Shown in pieces: positions 52,365 to 61,814 of a stretch of 64,000 bases of DNA (the stretch's first letter is position 1; each line of letters begins with the position of its first letter). This stretch comes from Streptomyces sp. NBC_01445 (GTDB taxonomy: Bacteria > Actinomycetota > Actinomycetes > Streptomycetales > Streptomycetaceae). The stretch is from positions 5,877,501 through 5,941,500 of the forward strand of contig NZ_CP109485.1 of NCBI RefSeq assembly GCF_035918235.1. The letters are read 5' to 3'. The translations under genes were made by a program, and so were the position numbers. A model generated the notes under the pieces. It was not told where the DNA came from and searched no databases. It worked only from the letters and a program-made list of their open reading frames with translations.

Positions 52365-55187
52365 ATGCCCTCGAACACCAACGCCTCTTCCGGCCATTCG
52401 TCCGGCAAGAAGAAGGGGCGCAGAGCCCGACTGATCGTGATCGTGCTGGTCCTGGCCATTGTCGCGGGCATCGGCTACGGCACGTACTGGAGCATCAGTA
52501 CCGTGCGTGCCTCCTTCCCGCAGACAAAGGGCTCGATCAAGCTCGACGGGCTCTCCGGTCCCGTGGACGTCAAGCGGGACTCCTACGGGATCCCTCAGGT
52601 CTATGCCTCGTCCGACGAGGACCTGTTCATGGCCCAGGGCTATGTGCAGGCACAGGACCGCTTCTGGGAGATGGACGTCCGCCGCCATATGACCTCCGGC
52701 CGGCTCTCCGAGATGTTCGGCAAGAGCCAGGTCAAGACCGATGAGTTCCTGCGGACGCTCGGCTGGCACCGGGTGGCGCAGAAGGAGTACGACTCCAAGC
52801 TCTCGCCCGAGACGAAGAAGTACCTCCAGGCGTACGCCAAGGGAGTCAACGCCTACCTCGCCGGCAAGGACGGCGGGGACATCTCCGTCGAGTACGCGGC
52901 GCTCGGGTTCACCAACGACTACGCGCCCCAGAAGTGGACGCCGGCCGACTCCGTGGCCTGGCTCAAGGCGATGGCGTGGGACCTGCGCGGCAACATGCAG
53001 GAAGAGATCGACCGCTCCCTGATGACGAGCCGCCTCGGCCCGCAGCAGATCGCGGACCTGTACCCGGACTACCCGTACGACCGGAACAAGGCGATCGTCC
53101 AGTCCGGCTCCTACGACAGCGCGACCGGCTCCTACGGGGAGGGCTCCGGCGGGTCCGGAAATCAAACCGGCACGGGTACGGGCACCGGAACGGGTAACTC
53201 CACAGGAACCGGCACCGGCACCGGCACGGGCACTGGCACGCAAGGCGCCACCGGCACCGGTCTCGCGGGCAACACTGAGGCTCCCAACGGCCTCCAGAGC
53301 CAGCTGACCGGGCTCTCCGACGCCCTGGACCAGGTCCCCGCGGCCGTCGGCCCGAACGGCAACGGCATCGGCTCCAACTCGTGGGTGGTCTCCGGGGCGC
53401 ACACGATCACCGGGAAGCCGCTGCTCGCCAACGACCCGCACCTGTCGCCGCAGCTCCCGTCGGTCTGGTACCAGATGGGCCTGCACTGCCGGAGCCTGTC
53501 GGCCTCGTGCCAGTACGACGTCACGGGCTACACGTTCTCCGGGATGCCCGGCGTGATCATCGGCCACAACCAGGACGTCTCCTGGGGCATGACGAACCTG
53601 GGCGCCGACGTCACCGACCTGTACCTGGAGAAGCTGAACAGCGGCGGCGGGTACCAGTACGACGGCAAGACGGTCCCGTTCAAGACCCGCAAGGAGACCA
53701 TCAAGGTCGCCGGCGGCGACGACAAGACCATCACCGTCCGCGAGACCAACAACGGTCCGCTGATCTCGGACCGGGACGACGAGCTGGTCAACGTCGGCAA
53801 GAAGGCGAAGGTCGACGCCGCTGCCCCCGACCGGGGCGACGGCTACGGGGTCTCGCTGCGCTGGACCGCGCTGACCCCCGGCAAGTCCATGGACGCCGTC
53901 TTCGAGCTGAACAAGGCGAAGGACTGGACCCAGTTCCGCAAGGCCGCCGCCGACTTCGAGGTGCCCTCGCAGAACCTGATCTACGCCGACACCAAGGGCA
54001 ACATCGGCTACCAGGCACCCGGCAAGATCCCGGTCCGGGGCAAGGGCGACGGTTCGCTGCCCGCGCCCGGCTGGGACTCCGAGTACCGCTGGAAGAGCTA
54101 CATCCCGCAGTCGGCGCTGCCGTACGAGTACAACCCCAAGCGCGGCTACATCGTGACCGCCAACCAGGCCGTCATCGACAAGGACAAGTACCCGTACCAC
54201 CTCACCTCCGACTGGGGTTACGGCACGCGCAGCCAGCGCATCACCGATCTGATCGAGTCGAAGATCGCCGGCGGCGGCAAGATCTCCACCGACGACATGC
54301 GCACCATGCAGATGGACAACAGCAGCGAGATCGCCAAGCTGCTCGTGCCCAAGCTGCTCAAGATCGACGTCTCGGACAAGTACGTCCGCGAGGCGCAGAA
54401 GCTCCTGGAGAACTGGGACTACACCCAGAACCCGGACTCGGCCGCGGCCGCGTACTTCAACTCGGTCTGGCGCAACATCCTCAAGCTGTCCTTCGGCAAC
54501 AAGCTCCCCAAGGAGCTGCGGGTCAAGGGCCAGTGCCTGAGCGTGGAGCCTGCCGGTGACACCGGCCCGGCGGACGAGGACCGGCGGGTGCGCGAGTGCG
54601 GAGAGCGCGACGCGGACTCGGCGCAGCCGGACGGCGGCGACCGCTGGTTCGAGGTCGTCCGCAAGATCATCAACGATGAGAACAACGACTGGTGGAAGGC
54701 CCCGGCCACCCGCACCGACGCCGAGACCAAGACCCGTGACCAGCTGTTCGCGCGGGCCATGGAGGACGCGCGCTGGGACGTCACGGCCAAGCTCGGCAAG
54801 GACGTCGACACCTGGAGCTGGGGCCGGCTGCACCAGCTGAGCCTGAAGAACCAGACCCTCGGCACGGACGGGCCCGGCTGGCTCCAGTACGTGCTCAACC
54901 GCGGCCCGTGGAAGCTCGGCGGCGGCGAGGCGGCCGTGGACGCGACCGGCTGGAACGCGGCCGGCGGCTACGGCGTCATCTGGGTCCCGTCGATGCGCAT
55001 GGTGGTCAACCTCGCGGACCTCGACAAGTCCAAGTGGATCAACCTCACCGGCGCCTCGGGGCACGCGTTCAGCGCGCACTACACCGACCAGACGGAGAAG
55101 TGGTCCAAGGGCGAACTCGTCCCGTGGGTCTCTTCGGAGAAGGCGGTCGGCAAGAACACGAAGGACACCCTGGTGCTGCGGCCCTGA
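52365..55187 (+). CDS. Penicillin-acylase-family N-terminal-nucleophile hydrolase
   Basis: A 940-residue protein with one N-terminal membrane helix (about 22-42) acting as anchor or signal. The alpha chain follows (D-S-Y-G-I-P-Q-V-Y-A near 62). A Gly-Thr repeat linker (about 266-301) lies in the spacer that is removed on maturation. The beta chain should begin at Ser337 in G-S-N-S-W-V, the family's catalytic Ser, with later N-N-G-P-L. It hydrolyses amide bonds of acylated compounds outside the cell; relatives cleave penicillins, acyl-homoserine lactones or lipopeptides. A strong terminator follows. Confidence 0.9.
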   Translation: MPSNTNASSGHSSGKKKGRRARLIVIVLVLAIVAGIGYGTYWSISTVRASFPQTKGSIKLDGLSGPVDVKRDSYGIPQVYASSDEDLFMAQGYVQAQDRFWEMDVRRHMTSGRLSEMFGKSQVKTDEFLRTLGWHRVAQKEYDSKLSPETKKYLQAYAKGVNAYLAGKDGGDISVEYAALGFTNDYAPQKWTPADSVAWLKAMAWDLRGNMQEEIDRSLMTSRLGPQQIADLYPDYPYDRNKAIVQSGSYDSATGSYGEGSGGSGNQTGTGTGTGTGNSTGTGTGTGTGTGTQGATGTGLAGNTEAPNGLQSQLTGLSDALDQVPAAVGPNGNGIGSNSWVVSGAHTITGKPLLANDPHLSPQLPSVWYQMGLHCRSLSASCQYDVTGYTFSGMPGVIIGHNQDVSWGMTNLGADVTDLYLEKLNSGGGYQYDGKTVPFKTRKETIKVAGGDDKTITVRETNNGPLISDRDDELVNVGKKAKVDAAAPDRGDGYGVSLRWTALTPGKSMDAVFELNKAKDWTQFRKAAADFEVPSQNLIYADTKGNIGYQAPGKIPVRGKGDGSLPAPGWDSEYRWKSYIPQSALPYEYNPKRGYIVTANQAVIDKDKYPYHLTSDWGYGTRSQRITDLIESKIAGGGKISTDDMRTMQMDNSSEIAKLLVPKLLKIDVSDKYVREAQKLLENWDYTQNPDSAAAAYFNSVWRNILKLSFGNKLPKELRVKGQCLSVEPAGDTGPADEDRRVRECGERDADSAQPDGGDRWFEVVRKIINDENNDWWKAPATRTDAETKTRDQLFARAMEDARWDVTAKLGKDVDTWSWGRLHQLSLKNQTLGTDGPGWLQYVLNRGPWKLGGGEAAVDATGWNAAGGYGVIWVPSMRMVVNLADLDKSKWINLTGASGHAFSAHYTDQTEKWSKGELVPWVSSEKAVGKNTKDTLVLRP
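53160..53265. repeat. Gly-Thr codon repeat in the acylase spacer
   Basis: Repeated GGCACC/GGTACG-type codons give alternating Gly and Thr for about 25 residues, broken by N-S. It falls where the autoproteolytic spacer is expected, so length variation would be tolerated. Confidence 0.8.
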
Positions 55188-55204
55188 CAACGGGCGACAC
55201 CTTC

Positions 55205-55242
55205 TGAAAGGGCCCTCCACGCACGCGTGGAGGGCCCTTTCA
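55205..55242. terminator. Bidirectional terminator
   Basis: Perfect 18-base arms (55205-55222 and 55225-55242) between the convergent acylase and cyclo-ligase genes. Confidence 0.9.
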
Positions 55243-55285
55243 TGTTCCTGAGGAGAGGTCGCTCACCGGTCGCTCACCGAGCCCC

Positions 55286-55888
55286 TCACCGGAAGCGGCG
55301 CACTCCCGAAGGCGTCACCACGGCGTGCACGGGACGGTCGTGCGGCTCCTCGGGGACGCGCTCGACGACCTCACCGTCGTACAGGAGCACCACGAGCGCC
55401 GGATCCGCGTCCGCGCGCTCGAGCCGCGCGAGGACCCGGTCGTACGAGCCGCCGCCGCGGCCGAGCCGCATGCCGCGCCCATCGACGGCGAGGCCCGGCA
55501 GCAGCACCGCGTCGGCCTCCACGACGGCCTCCGCGCCGAGCGGCTCCCCGGACGGCTCCAACAGGGCCATCTTTCCCGCATGTTGAACGCGCGCGAGGGA
55601 CCCCGGTCCGTCGTAGGCGCCCCAGTCGAGGTCGTTGTCGTCGAGGAGTACGGGAAGCAGGACGCGCACCCCGCGCGCGTGGAGCGCGTCGAGCAGCGCG
55701 CGGGTGCCCGGTTCACGGCCTACGGAGACGTACGCGGCGACGGTCCGTGCCCCGGCCAGCTCCGGAAGTTCAAGGGCCCGACGGGCGAGCGCCCCGGCCG
55801 CCGTCTCGACGTCATCGGCGGGCAACCCGGATCTCACCTGGAGGAGTTCTGCCCGCAACGCGTTCTTGTCAGCCTTTGACAAACACAT
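55286..55888 (-). CDS. 5-formyltetrahydrofolate cyclo-ligase
   Basis: A 200-residue enzyme: K-A-D-K-N-A-L-R-A-E-L-L near the start, the C-terminal signature L-P-G-L-A-V-D-G-R-G-M-R-L-G-R-G-G-G-S-Y-D-R and E-V-V-E-R-V-P-E-E-P-H-D. It converts 5-formyl-THF to 5,10-methenyl-THF using ATP. Divergent from galU, an arrangement I recall from mycobacteria (Rv0992c/Rv0993). Confidence 0.93.
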   Translation of the reverse strand: MCLSKADKNALRAELLQVRSGLPADDVETAAGALARRALELPELAGARTVAAYVSVGREPGTRALLDALHARGVRVLLPVLLDDNDLDWGAYDGPGSLARVQHAGKMALLEPSGEPLGAEAVVEADAVLLPGLAVDGRGMRLGRGGGSYDRVLARLERADADPALVVLLYDGEVVERVPEEPHDRPVHAVVTPSGVRRFR

Positions 55889-55972
55889 AGCCAGCTCACA
55901 AACCCCTCATATAGGCACCAAGTTAACTGGAAGCAAATCTTCCGCCCAGACGCTACGGATATGGTTCACCGC

Positions 55973-56875
55973 ATGACTGAGTCGCACCCCAGGATCAGCA
56001 AGGCTGTCATCCCCGCCGCGGGCCTCGGCACCCGGTTCCTGCCGGCCACCAAGGCAACGCCCAAGGAGATGCTGCCGGTCGTCGACAAGCCGGCGATCCA
56101 GTACGTCGTCGAGGAGGCCGCGGCTGCCGGTCTCGACGACGTACTCATGATCACGGGCCGCAACAAGCGGCCCCTGGAGGACCATTTCGACCGCAACTAC
56201 GAGCTCGAGTCGGCTCTCCAGAAGAAGGGTGACGCCGGCCGCCTCGCCAAGGTCCAGGAGTCCAGCGACCTCGCGACCATGCACTACGTCCGCCAGGGCG
56301 ACCCCAAGGGCCTCGGCCACGCCGTCCTGTGCGCGGCCCCGCACGTCGGCCAGGAGCCCTTCGCGGTCCTCCTCGGCGACGACCTGATCGACCCGCGCGA
56401 CCCCCTGCTCGCCCGCATGGTCGAGGTCCAGGAGCAGCGCGGCGGCAGCGTCATCGCACTCATGGAGGTCGAGCCCTCGCAGATCCACCTCTACGGCTGT
56501 GCCGCCGTCGAGGCGACCGTGGACAGCGACGTCGTCAAGATCACCGGCCTGGTCGAGAAGCCCGACCCCGCGGACGCCCCGTCGAACTACGCGATCATCG
56601 GCCGCTACGTCCTCGACCCCGCGATCTTCGACATACTCCGCCGGACCGAGCCGGGCCGCGGCGGCGAGATCCAGCTCACCGACGCCCTCCAGCAGCTCGC
56701 CGACGACGAGAAGGCCGGCGGCCCCGTCCACGGCGTCGTCTTCAAGGGCCGCCGGTATGACACCGGGGACCGCGGCGACTATCTGCGTGCCATTGTCAGA
56801 CTCGCGTGCGAACGTGAGGACCTGGGCCCGGACTTCCGGGCCTGGCTTCGCAGTTACGTCACCGAGGAGATGTAG
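55973..56875 (+). CDS. galU: UTP-glucose-1-phosphate uridylyltransferase
   Basis: A 300-residue GalU: V-I-P-A-A-G-L-G-T-R-F-L-P-A-T-K-A (11-27), P-K-E-M-L-P-V-V-D-K-P-A-I-Q, L-L-G-D-D near 130, and L-V-E-K-P. It makes UDP-glucose for cell-wall glycans, glycogen and trehalose. moeA starts five bases after its stop, so the two are one transcript. Confidence 0.96.
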   Translation: MTESHPRISKAVIPAAGLGTRFLPATKATPKEMLPVVDKPAIQYVVEEAAAAGLDDVLMITGRNKRPLEDHFDRNYELESALQKKGDAGRLAKVQESSDLATMHYVRQGDPKGLGHAVLCAAPHVGQEPFAVLLGDDLIDPRDPLLARMVEVQEQRGGSVIALMEVEPSQIHLYGCAAVEATVDSDVVKITGLVEKPDPADAPSNYAIIGRYVLDPAIFDILRRTEPGRGGEIQLTDALQQLADDEKAGGPVHGVVFKGRRYDTGDRGDYLRAIVRLACEREDLGPDFRAWLRSYVTEEM

Positions 56876-56879
56876 CACC

Positions 56880-58229
56880 TTGAGCAGCACGACCACGCAC
56901 GTCACCGGTCAGGAGCACGTCTGGTCGGTGGCGGAGCACCTGGAGGACATCCTCGCCACGGTCCGCCCGCTGGAGCCCATCGAGCTCCAGCTCCTCGACG
57001 CACAGGGCTGCGTCCTCGTCGAGGACATCTCGGTGCCCGTCTCGCTGCCCCCCTTCGACAACAGCTCGATGGACGGGTACGCGGTCAGGGCCGCCGACGT
57101 GGCGGGCGCGAGCGAGGACTTCCCCGCGGTGCTCACGGTCGTCGGCGACGTCGCCGCGGGCCAGGCCCGGCTGCTCCACGTGGGGCCCGGCCAGGCCGCC
57201 CGCATCATGACCGGCGCCCCGCTCCCGCCCGGAGCCGAGGCCGTCGTCCCCGTCGAGTGGACCGACGGCGGCCTGGGGGAGGGCCCGGTCTCCGGGATGC
57301 GCGCCCACAGCGCCGCCCCCGAGGGCGCCTCCGGCGAGGTCCGCGTGCACCGCCCCGCCGAGGCACGCGCGCACGTGCGCGCCAAGGGCAGCGACGTGAA
57401 GGCGGGTGACCGCGCCCTGGAGTCCGGCACCGTCCTCGGCCCGCCCCAGATCGCCCTCCTCGCCGCGATCGGCCGCGGCACCGTACGCGTGCGCCCGCGC
57501 CCGCGCGTGGTCGTCATGTCCACCGGCAGCGAACTGATCCAGCCGGGCGAGGAGTTGGCCGAGGGCCAGATCTACGACTCCAACAGCTTCGCCCTCACCG
57601 CCGCCGCCCGCGACGCCGGAGCGATCTCCTACCGCGTCGGCGCGGTCGCCGACGACGCGGAGACACTGCGCTCCACCATCGAGGACCAGCTGATCCGCGC
57701 CGACCTCATCGTCACCACGGGCGGCGTCAGTGTCGGCGCGTACGACGTCGTGAAGGAGGCGCTGACCTCCGTCGGCGACTCCGAGGACGAGACCGGCATC
57801 GGCGCCGGCAGCGGCGTCGAGTTCCGCAAGCTCGCCATGCAGCCGGGCAAGCCCCAGGGCTTCGGCACCATCGGCCCCGAGCACACGCCGCTCCTCGCCC
57901 TGCCGGGCAACCCCGTCTCCTCGTACGTCTCCTTCGAGCTGTTCGTACGCCCCGCGGTGCGCACCCTCATGGGCCTGCCCGCCGCCGACGTCCACCGGCC
58001 GTCGGCCCGCGCGGTCCTGAAGTCGGCCAAGGCCCTCAGCTCGCCCGCCGGACGACGCCAGTTCCTGCGCGGGACGTACGACGCCGAGGCCGGGACCGTC
58101 ACCCCTGTGGGGGGCGCCGGATCCCACCTCGTCGCGGCGCTCGCCCACGCGGACGCGCTGATCGTCCTGCCCGAGAAGACCACGTCGGCCGAGCCCGGTG
58201 CGGAAGTGGACGTGGTCCTCCTCGGCTGA
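56880..58229 (+). CDS. moeA: MoeA molybdopterin molybdenumtransferase / gephyrin-like protein Glp
   Basis: A 449-residue protein. The TTG at 56880 has GAGGAG about eleven bases ahead. MoeA landmarks: [13 protein letters not shown] (about 58), [16 protein letters not shown] (about 215), [16 protein letters not shown] and L-P-G-N-P-V-S-S. It inserts molybdate into adenylated molybdopterin. The locus (galU-moeA-rimJ-sepX) matches the corynebacterial glp/glpR region, where this paralogue binds FtsZ and the receptor GlpR, so a division role is plausible besides cofactor synthesis. The two roles cannot be separated from sequence alone. Confidence 0.93.
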   Translation: MSSTTTHVTGQEHVWSVAEHLEDILATVRPLEPIELQLLDAQGCVLVEDISVPVSLPPFDNSSMDGYAVRAADVAGASEDFPAVLTVVGDVAAGQARLLHVGPGQAARIMTGAPLPPGAEAVVPVEWTDGGLGEGPVSGMRAHSAAPEGASGEVRVHRPAEARAHVRAKGSDVKAGDRALESGTVLGPPQIALLAAIGRGTVRVRPRPRVVVMSTGSELIQPGEELAEGQIYDSNSFALTAAARDAGAISYRVGAVADDAETLRSTIEDQLIRADLIVTTGGVSVGAYDVVKEALTSVGDSEDETGIGAGSGVEFRKLAMQPGKPQGFGTIGPEHTPLLALPGNPVSSYVSFELFVRPAVRTLMGLPAADVHRPSARAVLKSAKALSSPAGRRQFLRGTYDAEAGTVTPVGGAGSHLVAALAHADALIVLPEKTTSAEPGAEVDVVLLG

Positions 58230-58312
58230 GCGCGCCGTCCGCGCGATACCGTGTCGCGCACAACAGGCCGCGCGCCGCACCGCGGCCCACGGACCGGGAG
58301 CGCCAGAGCACC

Positions 58313-58807
58313 ATGAGCAGTTCGCAGGACCGACTGACGCACATCGACGAGGCGGGCGCGGCCCGCATGGTCGACGTGTCCGCCAAGGACGTGACCGCGC
58401 GCACCGCCCGTGCCAGCGGCCGCGTCCTCGTATCGCCCCGCGTGGTGGAGCTGCTGCGTGGCGGGGGAGTGCCCAAGGGTGACGCCCTCGCCACGGCGCG
58501 CATCGCCGGGATCATGGGTGCCAAGCGCACCCCCGACCTCATCCCGCTCTGCCACCCGCTGGCGGTGTCCGGGGTGAAACTGGACCTGTCCGTCGCCGAC
58601 GACGCGGTCGAGATCCTCGCCACGGTGAAGACCACGGACCGCACGGGCGTCGAGATGGAGGCCCTGACGGCCGTCTCGGTGGCCGCGCTCACGGTGATCG
58701 ACATGGTGAAGGCCGTCGACAAGGGCGCCGTCATCACGGACGTACGCGTGGAGGAGAAGACGGGCGGCAAGTCGGGCCACTGGACCCGTCCGGAGGCCGG
58801 GGAATGA
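58313..58807 (+). CDS. moaC: Cyclic pyranopterin monophosphate synthase MoaC
   Basis: A 164-residue protein: [15 protein letters not shown] near the start, [13 protein letters not shown] and [22 protein letters not shown]. It catalyses the second step of molybdopterin synthesis. The stop overlaps the start of the next gene in ATGA. Confidence 0.95.
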   Translation: MSSSQDRLTHIDEAGAARMVDVSAKDVTARTARASGRVLVSPRVVELLRGGGVPKGDALATARIAGIMGAKRTPDLIPLCHPLAVSGVKLDLSVADDAVEILATVKTTDRTGVEMEALTAVSVAALTVIDMVKAVDKGAVITDVRVEEKTGGKSGHWTRPEAGE

Positions 58808-59304
58808 GCCCCTACCGCGCCCTCGTCGTCACCGCCTCCAACCGCGCCGCCGCCGGGGTCTACGCCGACACCGGCGGCCCCCGGATCGCGAAGGGCCTCG
58901 AAGCCCTGGGGTTCCAGGTCGACGGGCCGCAGGTCGTGCCCGACGGGGACCCGGTGGCCGAGGCGCTGCGGGCCGGCGTCGACGCCGGGTACGACGTCAT
59001 CCTCACCACCGGCGGCACCGGCATCTCGCCCACCGACCGGACCCCCGAGGCCACCCGCAGCGTGCTCGACCACGAGGTGCCGGGCATCCCCGAGGCCATT
59101 CGCGCGTTCGGACGGGAGAAGGTGCCCACGGCCGCGCTCTCCCGAGGCCTCGCCGGCGTCGCGGGACGCACGCTGATCGTGAACCTGCCCGGGTCGTCCG
59201 GCGGCGTCAAGGACGGCCTCGCCGTACTGGGTCCCCTGCTGACCCACGCCGTCGACCAGCTGCGCGGCGGCGACCACCCCAGACCCGACGGGGGTGCGAG
59301 CTGA
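58804..59304 (+). CDS. mog: MogA/MoaB-family molybdopterin adenylyltransferase
   Basis: A 166-residue MoCF_biosynth protein: V-V-T-A-S-N-R at 9, [18 protein letters not shown], and [13 protein letters not shown]. It adenylates molybdopterin before MoeA acts. Its start and stop both overlap neighbours, so moaC, mog and the rimJ-like gene are coupled. Confidence 0.93.
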   Translation: MSPYRALVVTASNRAAAGVYADTGGPRIAKGLEALGFQVDGPQVVPDGDPVAEALRAGVDAGYDVILTTGGTGISPTDRTPEATRSVLDHEVPGIPEAIRAFGREKVPTAALSRGLAGVAGRTLIVNLPGSSGGVKDGLAVLGPLLTHAVDQLRGGDHPRPDGGAS

Positions 59305-59972
59305 ACACCCCATCCTGGCCGGTCGAGCTGACGGACGGTGACGTCTGCCTGCGCCCGATAAAGCTGCGCGACCAGCGGGCCTGGCGCGAGGTCAACCGCC
59401 GCAACCGCGACTGGCTGCGCCCCTGGGAAGCGACCATCCCGCCGCCCACGCCCAGCGGCCCGATCGCCCACCGTCCGACGTACCGTCAGATGGTCCGCCA
59501 TCTGCGCGCCGAGGCGAGCGCGGGGCGCATGCTGCCCTTCGTCATCGAGTACCAGGGGCGCCTGGTCGGGCAGTTGACGGTGGCCGGGATCACCTGGGGA
59601 TCGATGTGCTCGGGCCATGTCGGCTACTGGGTCGACGAGTCGGTGGCCGGGCGCGGAGTGATGCCGACTGCGGTGGCGCTCGCGGTCGACCACTGCTTCC
59701 GCACCGTGGGCCTGCACCGCATCGAGGTCTGTATTCGCCCGGAGAACGTGCCGAGCCGCCGGGTCGTCGAAAAACTCGGATTCCGCGAGGAAGGGCTGCG
59801 GCCCCGCTATCTCCACATCGACGGCGGCTGGCGCGACCATCTCGTCTTCGCGCTCACCGCTGAGGAGGTCCCAGAAGGCCTCCTGAGCCGCTGGCGTCAC
59901 AAGCGTGGCGGCAACACCGCTGGTCCGGGTGGTCCGAGCACCGCGAAGCGGCCGGGCACTTCGCCAAAATAA
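59301..59972 (+). CDS. rimJ: GNAT acetyltransferase, RimJ-like, probable CTG start
   Basis: A 223-residue protein. The first ATG (59490) would omit the conserved N-terminus W-P-V-E-L-T-D-G-D-V-C-L-R-P-I-K-L-R-D, so translation should begin at or before the CTG at 59301, which overlaps the mog stop (CTGA) and follows a G-rich stretch. G-Y-W-V-D-E-S-V-A-G-R-G-V-M-P-T-A is the acetyl-CoA motif, and R-R-V-V-E-K-L-G-F-R-E-E-G closes the fold. RimJ acetylates protein N-termini. The gene sits between moeA and sepX as in corynebacteria and mycobacteria. Confidence 0.9.
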   Translation: MNTPSWPVELTDGDVCLRPIKLRDQRAWREVNRRNRDWLRPWEATIPPPTPSGPIAHRPTYRQMVRHLRAEASAGRMLPFVIEYQGRLVGQLTVAGITWGSMCSGHVGYWVDESVAGRGVMPTAVALAVDHCFRTVGLHRIEVCIRPENVPSRRVVEKLGFREEGLRPRYLHIDGGWRDHLVFALTAEEVPEGLLSRWRHKRGGNTAGPGGPSTAKRPGTSPK

Positions 59973-60143
59973 AATAAGTGTTCGAAATTGATCGGAGATC
60001 GTCCGCCGCAGGCATTAAATTCGCTCGACGGGCGGCGCGTTGATGCCTCAGTCGGAAAAAAAGTTCGAAATATCAGCCAGATCGTGCGACACACCGGCGC
60101 AATTGGCGGATGGCCTCACGCAAACCCCTCTACCGTGTGAGGC

Positions 60144-61559
60144 GTGAGCAGCAGCGGCCTCATCTACGCAGTCATCGTCGGGGCCTGGGCCGCCTACTTG
60201 GTGCCGATGTGGCTCCGTAGGCAGGACGAGCTGAACGAGGCCCGTCCGACGGAACGCTTCAGCACCGCCATCCGGCTGCTGTCCGGACGGGCGGGCATGG
60301 AGCGCCGATACGCCAAGGACCTGCAGGCGCGCTCGCCCGAAGGGGAGGAGCAGCGCAGCGACCCGTCCGTCCCGGACGCGGCCACCGACTCGGTGGACGT
60401 CCGGGCGTTCGCCGCGCCTCCGGTCCGCGGCGAGCGCAGGAGCGAGAACCGGGAGCCCCGCCACGAGCGGCACCCCGGATCCGAACCCCGCCCCGAGCCC
60501 CGGCCCCAGCCCAGGACCTCGCCCGCCCGGCAGACCCCCGACCGCCAGGTCTCCGCCCGGACCGCCCACGGTGAGCCGACGCACGACCGGCCGAACCGTG
60601 ACCGGCCCGCCGGTGACCCGCACACGAACGGCAGGTCGGCAACCGGACGCGGCCCCGACCGCCAGCAGTCCGAGCGCCAGCCGTCCGACCGCCAGCAGTC
60701 CGAGCGCCAGTCGTCCGACCGCCAGTCGTCCGGCCGTCCGCAGTCCGAGCGCTCCGCGTCCGAGCGGCAGGCCGCCTCGGCCGACGCCGCCGCCCGTGCC
60801 CGCCGCTCCAAGGTGCTCGCCCGCAGGCGCCGTACGACCGTCATGCTCTTCCTCGCCTTCACGGCCGGCGCGGTCGTCGCCGCCGTCGGCGGGCTCGCGT
60901 TCCTGTGGGCGCCCGCGGTGCCCGCCGTGCTGCTCAGCTCGTACATCTTCTATCTGCGGGCCCAGGAGCGGCATCGCTTCGCGTACACGATGGACCGGCG
61001 CCAGGCCGAGGTCGCGGCGCAGCGGCTGCGCGAGCGGCAGCCCCGCAGGCGGCAGCCCGCCGCGGGCCGGGCCGCCGCGGAGGAGGCCGAAGAGGGGCCT
61101 GCGCCAGAGGTGGCGACCGACCCCGGTCTCGAGGCGCTCGCGGCCGACCGGCGTGCGCTCGTCGAACAGACCGACCACGCCGAGTGGGTCGACCAGCAGC
61201 GCGAGCGCCAGCGCGGCCCCGGCCACGGCGACAGCTGGGATCCGGTCCCGGTGCCCCTGCCGACGTATGTGACCGCCCCGGTCGCCCCGCGCGCCACGGG
61301 CAGCGTCGACCTCGGTGCCCCCGACGCGTGGAGCTCGGCCCGCTCCAGCACGGCGGGTGCGGCGCAGCAGGAGCCGGACGGGCACACCGGCGAGGAGCCG
61401 GGAGCGGCGTCCGGGGACTGCGACGGCGCGGACGAGACGGGGGACGAGCGCTGTGACGCCCGCCGGGCCGCCTCCGCGCGCCGGTCGCGCGAGCGCGGCC
61501 GCACCCCGCTCTTCGACCAGTACGACGACGGCGGCCGTCCCCGCGCGGCCAACGAGTGA
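60144..61559 (+). CDS. sepX: SepX/GlpR-type divisome membrane protein
   Basis: A 471-residue protein. One membrane helix at the very start (about 5-23, then P-M-W-L-R-R-Q-D-E-L-N-E-A-R), followed by R-F-S-T-A-I-R-L-L, a disordered Arg/Pro/Ser/Gln stretch (about 75-215, with D-R-Q-Q-S-E-R-Q repeats), two close helices (about 233-273), and an acidic Arg-rich tail ending in a conserved F-D-Q-Y-D-D. Streptomyces SepX is needed for normal hyphal septation and sporulation, and the corynebacterial relative GlpR is the membrane receptor for the MoeA-like Glp. GTG start with a weak ribosome binding site. Confidence 0.85.
   Translation: MSSSGLIYAVIVGAWAAYLVPMWLRRQDELNEARPTERFSTAIRLLSGRAGMERRYAKDLQARSPEGEEQRSDPSVPDAATDSVDVRAFAAPPVRGERRSENREPRHERHPGSEPRPEPRPQPRTSPARQTPDRQVSARTAHGEPTHDRPNRDRPAGDPHTNGRSATGRGPDRQQSERQPSDRQQSERQSSDRQSSGRPQSERSASERQAASADAAARARRSKVLARRRRTTVMLFLAFTAGAVVAAVGGLAFLWAPAVPAVLLSSYIFYLRAQERHRFAYTMDRRQAEVAAQRLRERQPRRRQPAAGRAAAEEAEEGPAPEVATDPGLEALAADRRALVEQTDHAEWVDQQRERQRGPGHGDSWDPVPVPLPTYVTAPVAPRATGSVDLGAPDAWSSARSSTAGAAQQEPDGHTGEEPGAASGDCDGADETGDERCDARRAASARRSRERGRTPLFDQYDDGGRPRAANE
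60656..60770. repeat. Tandem Arg-Gln-Ser-Asp codon repeat in sepX
   Basis: A 30-base unit coding D-R-Q-Q-S-E-R-Q-P/S-S is repeated about twice and then decays over further copies, inside the disordered linker between the first and second helices. Confidence 0.7.
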
Positions 61560-61645
61560 GACCCGTTCGGGACCACCCTGGCTGACCAGCCAGGACCGGA
61601 TTTCCGAGCACCCGGATCGGGATGCTAGAGTTTCACTCGTTGCAA

Positions 61646-61719
61646 GGGCCTGTGGCGCAGTCTGGTAGCGCACCTCGTTCGCATCGAGGGGGTCTGGGGT
61701 TCAAATCCCCACAGGTCCA
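61646..61719 (+). tRNA. tRNA-Ala (anticodon CGC)
   Basis: A 74-base cloverleaf: acceptor GGGCCTG with CAGGTCC (one G-U), anticodon arm CCTCG-TTCGCAT-CGAGG giving CGC (codon GCG), T-arm TGGGG-TTCAAAT-CCCCA, discriminator A. CCA is not fully encoded. Confidence 0.93.
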
Positions 61720-61728
61720 CCGCAATTA

Positions 61729-61760
61729 AGAGCCCCACCGGATTCGTCCGGTGGGGCTCT
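61729..61760 (+). terminator. tRNA-Ala terminator
   Basis: Perfect 14-base arms (61729-61742 and 61747-61760) with a TTCG tetraloop, followed by TTGCCTT. Confidence 0.88.
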
Positions 61761-61814
61761 TGCCTTGCCTGCTCGCTCCCTCCTCTTGGCACCCTTTCCG
61801 CGATGTCGCGCGCG

